From Rhizobium sp. Q54 (lineage in GTDB: Bacteria > Pseudomonadota > Alphaproteobacteria > ATCC43930 > CGMCC-115725), in contig CAMATN010000030.1 of assembly GCA_945861155.1 (NCBI GenBank), positions 1 through 43,543 on the forward strand: a stretch of DNA of 43,543 nt, given 5' to 3'. This document shows positions 25,039-32,672 of the stretch, piece by piece. A program made the position numbers and the translations under genes. The notes under the pieces are model-generated. The model was not told the DNA's origin. It did not search any database and worked only from the letters and a program-made list of their open reading frames with translations. How positions within the stretch are numbered: position 1 is the first letter of the stretch; each line of letters opens with the position of its first letter.

Positions 25039-26280
25039 ATGCCCCAGGCGCTGGAATGGCCCCAACAGGGGAATTCGCGGGTTCCCTATCGGGTGTTCGC
25101 CGACCCGGACATCTATCGCGCCGAGCTCGACCGCATCTTTCTCGGCGCGAATTGGCAATATCTGGTACTGGCCGACGAGTTGCCGGAGCCTGGCGACTAT
25201 AAGACGACGTTTCTTGGCGAGACGCCGGTGATCGTGACAAGGGGCGAGGACGGCGAGATCCACGCGATGGTCAACCGTTGCGCCCATCGCGGCAATCTCG
25301 TCTGCCTGAAGAGCCAGGGCCACACCAAGGATGGGCTGACCTGCGTCTATCATGCTTGGCGCTACGACCTCGCCGGCAATCTGACGAGCGTCGCCTTTCG
25401 TCGCGGGGTCGCCGGCAAGGGCGGCATGGCCGAGAGCTTCCGTCTCGAGGAGCACGGGCTCAGGAAGCTGCGCGTCGACCAGTTCGGCGGGCTCGTGTTC
25501 GGCACGCTGTCGCCCGATGCCCCTGCCCTCTCCGACTATATCGGCAATCTGATCGGCTCGCGCATCGGCCGGGTGATCCGCGGCAAGCCCAAGATCCTCG
25601 GCACGACGTCGCAGATCCTGCACAACAACTGGAAGCTCTACATCGAGAACACCAAGGACACCTATCACGCGAGCCTGCTGCATACCTTCTTCACTACCTT
25701 CCGGATCAGCCGGTTGACCAATACCGGCGGGGTCGCCATCGCCGAGTCGGGTGCCCACCACGCCAGCTATACCTATGGCGGTAAGACCGACGACAAAGCC
25801 GCCTCCGATCGGCTCTATTCCGAAATCCATTCGCTGCACGAGGATTACCGGCTGCAAGACCCGCGCTTTCTCGACTCGGTCGATGAGATCGGCGACGGGG
25901 TCACGTTGCAGATCCTCAGCGTTTTCCCGAATTTTGTGTTGCAGCAGATCCATAATTCGATCGCGCTGCGCCTCGTCCTGCCGAAAGGGCCGGACGAAAC
26001 CGAGCTGCAATGGATCTTTATCGGCTTCGAGGACGACGATGAAGCGATGACCGAGCGCCGGCTGCAACAGGCCAATCTGGTCGGCCCGGCCGGCTATGTC
26101 TCGATGGAGGACGGCGCGGTTGGCGGCTTTATCCAGCGCGCGATCAAGGGGGGCGACGCCGAGGGCGCGTGCTCGGTCATCGAGATGGGCGGCGTCGAGC
26201 ACGCCTCGCAGGAAACCCGCGCGACCGAAGCCTCGGTGCGCGGCTTTTGGCAGGCTTATCGGCAAACGATGGGGCTGTGA
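25039..26280 (+). CDS. Rieske aromatic-ring-hydroxylating oxygenase, large subunit
   Basis: Encodes 413 residues. The Rieske cluster ligands are Cys81-x-His83 (NRCAHRGNLVCL) and Cys102-x2-His105 (LTCVYHAWRYD). The catalytic domain has the bridging Asp and iron histidines in ENTKDTYHASLLHTFF (Asp207, His210, His215). The length and the following small subunit indicate an alpha-3 beta-3 oxygenase of the benzoate/salicylate-type. GGGAGG lies upstream of ATG 25039. The substrate is not predictable. No ferredoxin or NAD-dependent reductase gene is adjacent, so electrons must come from proteins encoded elsewhere. Confidence 0.94.
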   Translation: MPQALEWPQQGNSRVPYRVFADPDIYRAELDRIFLGANWQYLVLADELPEPGDYKTTFLGETPVIVTRGEDGEIHAMVNRCAHRGNLVCLKSQGHTKDGLTCVYHAWRYDLAGNLTSVAFRRGVAGKGGMAESFRLEEHGLRKLRVDQFGGLVFGTLSPDAPALSDYIGNLIGSRIGRVIRGKPKILGTTSQILHNNWKLYIENTKDTYHASLLHTFFTTFRISRLTNTGGVAIAESGAHHASYTYGGKTDDKAASDRLYSEIHSLHEDYRLQDPRFLDSVDEIGDGVTLQILSVFPNFVLQQIHNSIALRLVLPKGPDETELQWIFIGFEDDDEAMTERRLQQANLVGPAGYVSMEDGAVGGFIQRAIKGGDAEGACSVIEMGGVEHASQETRATEASVRGFWQAYRQTMGL

Positions 26281-26283
26281 CGC

Positions 26284-26763
26284 ATGGACCTCGCCGAAAT
26301 CGGCCGGCGGCTCGAACTGCAAGACCTCTACACCGACTATGTCGCCTGCCTCGATACCGACGCGCTCGAGCGCTGGCCGGAGTTTTTTATCGAGGATTGC
26401 GTCTACCGGATCACCTCGGCGGAAAATCACGAGGCCGGGTTGCCGCTGGGGCTGATCTACGCCACCTCGAAAAACATGCTGAAGGACCGGGTCAGCGCAT
26501 TGCGCGAGGCCAACATCTACGAGCCGCAATGCTATCGCCACCTGGTCAGTGGCCTGCGGACCGAGCCGGACGGCCTGGACGCGTCGGATGTCACTGCCAG
26601 TTTCCTGGTCGTGCGCACGATGCAGGACGGCGCGATGATCCTGTTCGCGGCCGGGCGCTATCTCGACCGGGTGGTGCGCACTGCTTCGGGCTGGAAGTTT
26701 GCCCGGAAGATCGTCGTCCTCGACAGCCGCCGGATCGACACGCTGCTCGCGATCCCGCTCTGA
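26284..26763 (+). CDS. Ring-hydroxylating oxygenase, small subunit
   Basis: Encodes 159 residues of the SnoaL-like beta subunit fold: RLELQDLYTDYVACLDTDAL, FFIEDCVYRITSAENHEAG, YRHLVSGLRTEPD and WKFARKIVVLDSRRIDTLL. It starts three bases after the large-subunit stop, so the two are translated together. The small subunit is mainly structural in alpha-3 beta-3 oxygenases. Confidence 0.92.
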   Translation: MDLAEIGRRLELQDLYTDYVACLDTDALERWPEFFIEDCVYRITSAENHEAGLPLGLIYATSKNMLKDRVSALREANIYEPQCYRHLVSGLRTEPDGLDASDVTASFLVVRTMQDGAMILFAAGRYLDRVVRTASGWKFARKIVVLDSRRIDTLLAIPL

Positions 26764-26782
26764 GCTGCGATGCCCGGATTGA

Positions 26783-26870
26783 TTGTCATTGTGAGGAGCG
26801 CGGCGACGACGCAATCTCGACCGACGAGCTTGAATTGGCACGAGATTGCATCGCTCCGCTCGCAATGACA
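26783..26870. repeat. Palindromic repeat (family B)
   Basis: ttgtcattgtgaggagcg... (26783-26819) is imperfectly complementary to 26841-26870 (cgagattgcatcgctccgct...). It sits between the oxygenase and transporter genes. The longest upstream start of the next frame (ATG 26846) falls inside this repeat, which argues against it. Confidence 0.87.
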
Positions 26871-26911
26871 CTGGGGGCTTAACGATCCGCCGCCGCGGGA
26901 CGGCAAATTCG

Positions 26912-27838
26912 TTGCCGCGCCGTGCTGGAGTCTTCGGCTGGGCGATGCTCGCCCTCGCCGCTATCCTGCTGTCGGGCGGCGCCGCGGCCGCGGCTGGCGC
27001 CATCGTCGTGTCATCGAAGATCGACACCGAGGGCGCGCTGCTCGGCAATATCATCGCGATGGTGCTTGAGGCGCGCGGGCTGCCGGTCGAGCGCAGGCTG
27101 CAACTCGGGCCGACCAATATCGTGCGCGCGGCGATCCTCGCCCGCCAGATCGACATCTACGCCGAATATACCGGCAACGGCGCGCTGTTCTTCCACCGCG
27201 AAACCGATCCGCTGTGGAAAGATGCCGCTTCCGGCTATGCGGAGGCCAGGAAACGCGACCAGGCTAACAATCTCGTCTGGCTGACCCCGGCGCCCGCCAA
27301 CAACACCTGGGTCATCGCGATACGCAACGATCTGGCCGGGTTTCCGAGCCGGAAATGCCTCGATGACCTGGCCGTCTATTTGGCTCGCGGCGGCAGGTTC
27401 AAGCTCGCCGCGTCGGCCGAATTCGTCGTAAGCGAGGCCGCGCTGCCCGCTTTCGAGGCGACCTACGGGTTTCGCCTGCGCTCCGAGCAGCTGTTGACGC
27501 TGTCCGGCGGCAACACCGCCGCGACGTTGCGCGCCGCGGCCGAAGGCACATCGAAGGTCAACGCGGCGATGGCCTACGGCACCGACGGCGAACTCGCCGC
27601 GCTCGGCCTGACGGCGCTGTGCGACGACAAGGGTGCGCAGATCGTTTATGCCCCCGCCCCGGTCGTGCGCGCGGCGGTGCTGGGCGATCACCCGCTGATC
27701 GCGACGGCGCTCGAACCGGTCTTTGCCACGCTGACCTTGACGATCTTGCAGGCGCTCAACGCCCGCATCTCGGTGGCGGGCGAGGATGCCGGGGCGGTGG
27801 CGCGCGATTACCTGAAATCGCGGCGTTTCCTGCCGTGA
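26912..27838 (+). CDS. osmF: Glycine-betaine-type ABC substrate-binding protein (OsmF/YehZ-like)
   Basis: Encodes about 308 residues if started at TTG 26912, which gives a clean signal peptide (PRRAGVFGWAMLALAAILLS, cleavage near GAAAAAGA). The frame is open to ATG 26846 but that lies in a palindromic repeat. Family features are IVVSSKIDTEGALLGNIIAM, LPVERRLQLGPTNIVRAAIL, IDIYAEYTGNGALFFHRETD and TYGFRLRSEQLLTLSGGNTA, the OpuAC-like clamp of YehZ/OsmF quaternary-amine binders. It is the first gene of a four-gene importer and overlaps the next by TGATG. Ligand is probably a betaine-like compound; YehZ itself binds weakly. Confidence 0.9.
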   Translation: MPRRAGVFGWAMLALAAILLSGGAAAAAGAIVVSSKIDTEGALLGNIIAMVLEARGLPVERRLQLGPTNIVRAAILARQIDIYAEYTGNGALFFHRETDPLWKDAASGYAEARKRDQANNLVWLTPAPANNTWVIAIRNDLAGFPSRKCLDDLAVYLARGGRFKLAASAEFVVSEAALPAFEATYGFRLRSEQLLTLSGGNTAATLRAAAEGTSKVNAAMAYGTDGELAALGLTALCDDKGAQIVYAPAPVVRAAVLGDHPLIATALEPVFATLTLTILQALNARISVAGEDAGAVARDYLKSRRFLP

Positions 27839-29043
27839 TGTCGCCCGGCTCGGCCCTGCCGGCGGCGGCTGCGATTGCTCGCGCACCGGCGTTTCGCCTG
27901 CATAATCGCGTCGTGCCGGTGCTGTTCGCGGCAGGTGCGGCGGCGCTGCTGTGCGGCGGCTTTGTCGCGCTGGCGCCGAACCGCCTCGTGTCGGGGCGGC
28001 CGATCGGGCTGTTCGCGGCGGCCGATTGGCGCATCAGCGGCGCCATCGCGGTCCTTGGCCTGGCCGTGCTGGCGACCGCATTCGCACCGCCCGGTCGCAC
28101 ACTTCATCGGGCCGCGGCTTTTCTGAGCAGCCTGCTGGTTCTCCTGACGCTGGAAGCGGCCGGACAGGCCGCGTCCTCGCTCGGGGCCGGGGCGCCGGCA
28201 TTGGCCCGGATTTCGCTCGGCGCCGGGTTCTGGGTGCTGCTCGGCGCGGCCGCGCTGGCGATCATCGACGCGTTGCAGCGCGCCGGCGCCGGCCCCGGCG
28301 AGCGGCTCGCGGTCGCCGCGGCGCTGGCCGCCGCGATCCTCGCGATCGCGCAGGCGGGGCTGCTCGACGCGCTGTCGCTCGCCCGCGAATTCCATACGCG
28401 CCAGCACCTCTTCGCCGCCGCTCTCGTCAGGCACATTGTGCTGGTCGCCGCCGCGGTTGGGCCGGCGGTGCTGATCGGCTTGCCGCTGGCGCTGGCCGCG
28501 GTGCGCCGGCCGGGCTGGCAGGGGCCGCTCTTTGCCGTGCTGAATCTGTTGCAGACGATCCCGTCGATCGCGCTGTTCGGTCTGTTGATCGTACCATTGT
28601 CGGCGCTGGCGGCGGCGTTTCCGGGTCTCGCGGCGCTCGGCATCGGCGGCATCGGGCCGGCCCCGGCGATCATCGCGCTGGTGCTTTATGCGCTGCTGCC
28701 GGTTGTGCGCAACAGCGTCGCGGGAATTGCCGGGGTGGACCCGGCGGTCGTCGATGCGGCGCGCGGCATGGGCATGACACGGAGAGAACTGTTGTGGCGG
28801 GTCGAATTGCCGCTGGCGCTGCCGTTGCTGCTGGCCGGGCTGCGCATCGTCATGGTGCAGGCGATCGGGCTCGCGGTTGTCGCGGCGCTGATCGGGGCCG
28901 GCGGGCTCGGCATTTTTGTGTTCGAGGGGCTCGGGCAATATGCCGCCGATTTGGTGCTGCTCGGGGCCTTGCCGGCGATCCTCCTCGCACTCGCCGCCGA
29001 CTTCCTGCTGCAGAGCCTGGCCGCATTGGCGGCGCGCCGATGA
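27838..29043 (+). CDS. yehY: ABC permease, YehY/OsmY-like
   Basis: Encodes 401 residues. The first ~200 form several hydrophobic helices unique to YehY-type permeases; the C-terminal ~200 is the BPD_transp_1 domain (LVRHIVLVAAAVGPAVLIGL, LLQTIPSIALFGLLIVP) with the cytosolic EAA loop VDAARGMGMTRRELLWRVEL. ATG 27838 overlaps the binding-protein stop, and the end overlaps the ATPase start by ATGA. Works with the second permease (30070-30825) as the membrane pair of the importer. Confidence 0.9.
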   Translation: MSPGSALPAAAAIARAPAFRLHNRVVPVLFAAGAAALLCGGFVALAPNRLVSGRPIGLFAAADWRISGAIAVLGLAVLATAFAPPGRTLHRAAAFLSSLLVLLTLEAAGQAASSLGAGAPALARISLGAGFWVLLGAAALAIIDALQRAGAGPGERLAVAAALAAAILAIAQAGLLDALSLAREFHTRQHLFAAALVRHIVLVAAAVGPAVLIGLPLALAAVRRPGWQGPLFAVLNLLQTIPSIALFGLLIVPLSALAAAFPGLAALGIGGIGPAPAIIALVLYALLPVVRNSVAGIAGVDPAVVDAARGMGMTRRELLWRVELPLALPLLLAGLRIVMVQAIGLAVVAALIGAGGLGIFVFEGLGQYAADLVLLGALPAILLALAADFLLQSLAALAARR

Positions 29044-29963
29044 TCGAAATTGACCGCGTCAGCAAAGCCTACGACACGCGTGTTGTCGTCGACGATCTGT
29101 CGCTGAGCGTGCCCGAAGGCGCGTTTTGCGTGCTGCTCGGCCCGTCGGGCTGCGGCAAGTCGACGATCCTGCGCATGATCAACCGGCTGGCGCCGTTCGA
29201 TGCCGGCGTGATCCGGGTCGGCGGCGAGGATGTGCGCGAGGTCCCGCCCGAAATCCTGCGGCGCCGCATCGGCTACGCGATCCAGGCGACAGGGCTTTTT
29301 CCTCATTGGCGGGTCGAGGACAACATCGCGACGGTGCCGCGGCTGCTCGGCTGGCCGCGCCGGCGCGTGCGCGACCGGGTGGAGGAGCTGTTGCAGCTGT
29401 TGCGCCTCGACCCGGAGACCTACCGCCGCAAATACCCGCACCAATTGTCGGGCGGCGAGCAGCAGCGCGTCGGCGTCGCCCGCGCGCTCGCCGCCGATCC
29501 CGATCTCCTGCTGATGGACGAACCGTTCGGCGCGCTCGACCCGGTCACTCGGCTCGCGCTGCAAGGCGAGGTCTTGCGGATTCAGCAGCAGACCAAAAAG
29601 ACCGTGATCTTCGTGACCCACGATATCGAGGAGGCGTTGCGGCTGGCGAGCGTGATCGCGATCGTCGAGCGCGGCCGGCTCGCGCAATGGGGGACGCCGC
29701 TCGACATACTGGAAAACCCGGCGAGCGCCTTCGTCGCTGAGTTCGTCGGCGGCGAGGGGATCGGCCTCCATCTGCTGGCATTGCGCAAGGTCGCCGATCG
29801 GCTGCGTCCCGACGAAACAGCCGACGGCGAGCCGCTGCCCAGCGAGACATCGCTGCGCGACGCGCTCGCCGCGATGACCCGGCGCCGCACCGACCGCCTG
29901 CCGGTCGTCGACGCCGCCGGCCGGCCGCTCGGCGCGATCACGCTCGGCGATCTGGTGCGGTGA
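29040..29963 (+). CDS. yehX: ABC ATPase with C-terminal CBS-like tail (YehX/OsmV-like)
   Basis: Encodes 307 residues. Walker A GPSGCGKST (34-42), Q-loop AIQATGLFPH, signature LSGGEQQR (136-143), Walker B LLLMDEP (156-162) and H-loop VTHD are intact. Residues about 255-307 (SLRDALAAMTRRRTDRLPVV, DAAGRPLGAITLGDLVR) form one CBS half, as in OpuA/ProV-type ATPases, where CBS domains sense ionic strength or cyclic dinucleotides. It overlaps the upstream permease by four bases. Confidence 0.94.
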   Translation: MIEIDRVSKAYDTRVVVDDLSLSVPEGAFCVLLGPSGCGKSTILRMINRLAPFDAGVIRVGGEDVREVPPEILRRRIGYAIQATGLFPHWRVEDNIATVPRLLGWPRRRVRDRVEELLQLLRLDPETYRRKYPHQLSGGEQQRVGVARALAADPDLLLMDEPFGALDPVTRLALQGEVLRIQQQTKKTVIFVTHDIEEALRLASVIAIVERGRLAQWGTPLDILENPASAFVAEFVGGEGIGLHLLALRKVADRLRPDETADGEPLPSETSLRDALAAMTRRRTDRLPVVDAAGRPLGAITLGDLVR

Positions 29964-29970
29964 GGTGAAT

Positions 29971-30069
29971 AAGCCCCCACCCTGCCCTCCCCCGCTTGCG
30001 GGGGAGGGTTACAAAGCCAAGCGCCGAGTACCCCCTCCCCTGCAAGCGGGGGAGGGTTGGGGTGGGGGC
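29971..30069. repeat. C-rich palindromic repeat pair at the permease start (family C)
   Basis: Palindrome cores at 29985-30008 and 30033-30056 (arms CCCTCCCCnGC / GCGGGGGAGGG) face each other, with flanks aagcccccaccctg and gggttggggtgggggct. The pair separates the ATPase stop (29963) from the permease body. Its G-rich right edge sits exactly where a ribosome site for TTG 30070 would be. If GTG 29965 is used instead, the entire repeat is translated as PPPCPPPLAGEG...PPPLQAGEG. Confidence 0.88.
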
Positions 30070-30825
30070 TTGCGCGTACGCGACGCGCTCGCCAGCCCGG
30101 TGCTGTGGGTCGGGGTGCTGTTTGTGGCGCTGCTGGTCGGCATGCCGGAGCTGCGGCCGGTGTTTCATTGGGCCTTTCCGGCGGTCAAGGAGCCGGTGTT
30201 CGAGCGCACCAGCTTTGTCGCGCTATGGCTGTCGCATGCCGGGATGGTCGCGGCGGCGAGCCTGGCGGCAAGCATTATCGGCGTTGGCCTGGCGGTCTTC
30301 GCGACCCGCCCCGCAGGCCGCGATTTCCGGCCGATCGTCAACGTGCTCGCGACGATCGGCCAGACCTTCCCGCCGGCCGCGGTGCTGGCGCTGGCGGTGC
30401 CGGCGATCGGCTTCGGGCCGGAGCCGACGATCGTCGCGCTGTTTCTCTACGGCCTCCTGCCTGTGATCGAGAACGCGCTGGCCGGGCTCGACGGGGTCCC
30501 GCCGGCGGTGCGCGACGCGGCCGAGGGCATGGGGTTGTCGCCGTGGCAGATGCTGCGCGATGTCGAATTACCGCTGGCGATGCCGGCGATCCTCGCCGGT
30601 GTGCGGGTCTCGGTGACGATCGCAATCGGCACCGCGACGATCGGCTCGACGGTCGGCGCGCTGACCCTCGGCACCCCGATCTTCGACGGGCTCGCCGGCA
30701 ACAAATTGCCCTTTGTCATCCAGGGGGCGGTGCTGGTCGCCCTGTTCGCGATCCTGACCGACATGCTGTTCGCCCGGCTCGACCGGCGGCTGCGCGCCCT
30801 GCCCGAGACGCCGTTCGGCCGCTGA
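30070..30825 (+). CDS. yehW: ABC permease, YehW/OsmW-like
   Basis: Encodes 251 residues if begun at TTG 30070 (LRVRDALASPVLWVGVLFVA), directly after GGGGTGGGGG of the repeat. The frame is open to GTG 29965, which would add 35 residues translated from palindromic repeat. BPD_transp_1 features are LATIGQTFPPAAVLALAVPA, VRDAAEGMGLSPWQMLRDVE (EAA loop) and ATIGSTVGALTLGTPIFDGL. It completes the importer operon (binding protein, permease, ATPase, permease). Its stop abuts the stop of the convergent grpE. Confidence 0.88.
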   Translation: MRVRDALASPVLWVGVLFVALLVGMPELRPVFHWAFPAVKEPVFERTSFVALWLSHAGMVAAASLAASIIGVGLAVFATRPAGRDFRPIVNVLATIGQTFPPAAVLALAVPAIGFGPEPTIVALFLYGLLPVIENALAGLDGVPPAVRDAAEGMGLSPWQMLRDVELPLAMPAILAGVRVSVTIAIGTATIGSTVGALTLGTPIFDGLAGNKLPFVIQGAVLVALFAILTDMLFARLDRRLRALPETPFGR

Positions 30826-31452
30826 TCAGGTCCCGCCCTTGCCCTTGGCGACGGCGACCATGGCCGGGCGCAGCAGCCGATCGTGCAGCACATAGCCGGG
30901 CTGCAATACCTCGACGATGGTTCCGACCGGCAGGTCGGGGCGATCGGCCTCAAAGATCGCCTGGTGGAAATTATGGTCGAAGCGCTCGCCTTTCGGATCG
31001 ATCCGCGTCAGCCCGTGGCGCTCCAAGGCGGCGAGCAGCTCGCGCTCGGTCGCCTCGACACCGTCGCGCAGGCTTTTCACGCGCGGGTCCGTGACCTCCG
31101 ATTCGGGCATCGCCTCAAGCGCGCGGCGCAGATTGTCGACCGGCGAGAGCAGATCCTTGGCAAAGCCGCCGACCGCGTATTTCTGGGCGTCGTCGCGCTC
31201 GCGCTGCAAGCGGCGCCGGACATTTTCGGTTTCGGCGAGCCCGCGCAGGAGGCGGTCCTTTGTTTCGGCAAGCTCGGCCTCGACCGCCGCGAGGCGCGCA
31301 TCGAGGGAAACCGGCGCGCCCTCATCGGGCAATTCGGCGCTGATCTCATTGCCGGAATCAGTGCCGGGATAGTCCTCCGGGCTCTCGCCCGGATCGTTGG
31401 CGGCCCCCGAACCGGGGCCGGCGGTTGCCGCCTCGTCTTTTTCCTCGATCAT
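30826..31452 (-). CDS. grpE: Nucleotide exchange factor GrpE
   Basis: Encodes 208 residues. An acidic disordered start (EEKDEAATAGPGSGAANDPG) precedes a long coiled coil (ARLAAVEAELAETKDRLLRG, LAETENVRRRLQRERDDAQK), then the four-helix and beta domain ending with FDHNFHQAIFEADRPDLPVG and VGTIVEVLQPGYVLHDRLLR, the GrpE signature. GrpE releases ADP from DnaK. ATG 31452 with AGGG upstream is preferred over an in-frame TTG at 31473. It follows hrcA by 13 bases on the same strand. dnaK is not in the window. Confidence 0.96.
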   Translation of the reverse strand: MIEEKDEAATAGPGSGAANDPGESPEDYPGTDSGNEISAELPDEGAPVSLDARLAAVEAELAETKDRLLRGLAETENVRRRLQRERDDAQKYAVGGFAKDLLSPVDNLRRALEAMPESEVTDPRVKSLRDGVEATERELLAALERHGLTRIDPKGERFDHNFHQAIFEADRPDLPVGTIVEVLQPGYVLHDRLLRPAMVAVAKGKGGT

Positions 31453-31465
31453 ATTCCGTACCCTG

Positions 31466-32608
31466 TTACCCAATCAGCCGGCTGATCACCTTGGCGGTGT
31501 AGTCCACCATCGGGATGATCCGGGCATAGTTGATCCGCGTCGGGCCGATGACCCCGATCGCGCCGACGATCTGCTCGCGGCTGTTCTGATACGGCGCGAT
31601 AATCAACGAACACCCGGCGACGCCGAACAGATGGCTCTCGGCGCCGATAAAAATCTGCACCCCCTCGGCCTTCTTGCTGGCGTCGAGCAGGCGCAGCAGC
31701 GTTTCCTTGGTTTCCAGCATCTCAAAGAGGGCGCGCAGCCGCTCGAGATCGGCGAGCGCGGTCACGTCTCCGAGCAGATTGGCCTGGCCGCGCACAATCA
31801 GCGCGCTTTCCCCATCCCCCCCGGCCCAGCTGGCGATGCCGGTCGCGACGACGTGCGAGGTCAATTCGTCGAGCTGCGCTCGGTGCGAGCCGATCTCCTC
31901 GTCGATATCGGCGCGCGCCTCCTCGATCGTGCGCCCAACCAGGCGGGAATTCAGAAAATTGGCGGCCGAGACCAAGGTCGACGGCGGCAGCCCGAGCGGC
32001 ACCTCAATGACCCGGTTCTCGACCAGCCCGTTCTCGGCGACCAGCACGACAAGGGCGCGCCCGGGCCCGAGGTGCACGAATTCGATGTGCTTCAGCGGCC
32101 GTTCCTGCTTCGGCACGACGACGACGCCGGCGCAATGCGAGAGGCCCGACAGCGCCGCCGTCGCCTCCTCCAGCGCCTGCGACAGGCTCTTGCCGCGGGC
32201 CGCGCACAGGCTCTCGATATTATGGCGCTCGTCCTCGGCGAGGTTGCCGATCTCCAGGAGGCCATGCACAAACAGCCGCAACCCCGCCTCGGTCGGCAGC
32301 CTGCCGGCCGAAGTGTGCGGCGCGTAGAGGAGTCCCGCCTCTTCGAGGTCGGCCATCACGTTGCGGATCGTCGCCGGCGACAGGTTCTGACCGAGCAGGC
32401 GCGACAGAGTGCGCGACCCCATCGGCTCGCCGGTCTGGACATAGCCGTCGACGATCAGGCGAAAAATCTCGCGGCTGCGCTCGTTGAGCTCGGTGAACGG
32501 CAACGGTACCGACGATTGAACCACACGCTCAACGCGTTTCATGCCCTGGCCACGGTTGAAAGGAGACCCACGGTCGCGATTCGGACGGATTTCATCATTA
32601 TCGTCCAT
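31466..32608 (-). CDS. hrcA: Heat-inducible transcription repressor HrcA
   Basis: Encodes 380 residues from ATG 32608 (alternatives: 32542 giving 358). The winged-helix DNA-binding part reads LNERSREIFRLIVDGYVQTG, EPMGSRTLSRLLGQNLSPAT and IRNVMADLEEAGLLYAPHTS. The remainder has the GAF-like dimerisation region ending GVIGPTRINYARIIPMVDYT. HrcA represses groE or dnaK-class heat-shock operons at CIRCE palindromes. No CIRCE-like TTAGCACTC...GAGTGCTAA is visible upstream. Starts are uncertain because neither has a strong ribosome site. Paired with grpE as is usual in alphaproteobacteria. Confidence 0.94.
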   Translation of the reverse strand: MDDNDEIRPNRDRGSPFNRGQGMKRVERVVQSSVPLPFTELNERSREIFRLIVDGYVQTGEPMGSRTLSRLLGQNLSPATIRNVMADLEEAGLLYAPHTSAGRLPTEAGLRLFVHGLLEIGNLAEDERHNIESLCAARGKSLSQALEEATAALSGLSHCAGVVVVPKQERPLKHIEFVHLGPGRALVVLVAENGLVENRVIEVPLGLPPSTLVSAANFLNSRLVGRTIEEARADIDEEIGSHRAQLDELTSHVVATGIASWAGGDGESALIVRGQANLLGDVTALADLERLRALFEMLETKETLLRLLDASKKAEGVQIFIGAESHLFGVAGCSLIIAPYQNSREQIVGAIGVIGPTRINYARIIPMVDYTAKVISRLIG

Positions 32609-32672
32609 CGTCCGGCCGGGATGCCGACTAAATCTGGGGTTGCCACCGGGCAGCGTCAACTCGGGATCGCGG

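Noticed and set aside
24520-27156. Open frame of 878 codons on the minus strand
   Set aside because: It lies antisense to the MNT gene, both Rieske subunits and intergenic repeats. It has no family motifs, and long antisense frames are expected in GC-rich DNA.
32609-32672. CIRCE operator upstream of hrcA
   Set aside because: I searched by eye for TTAGCACTC...GAGTGCTAA around the hrcA start and found nothing close.
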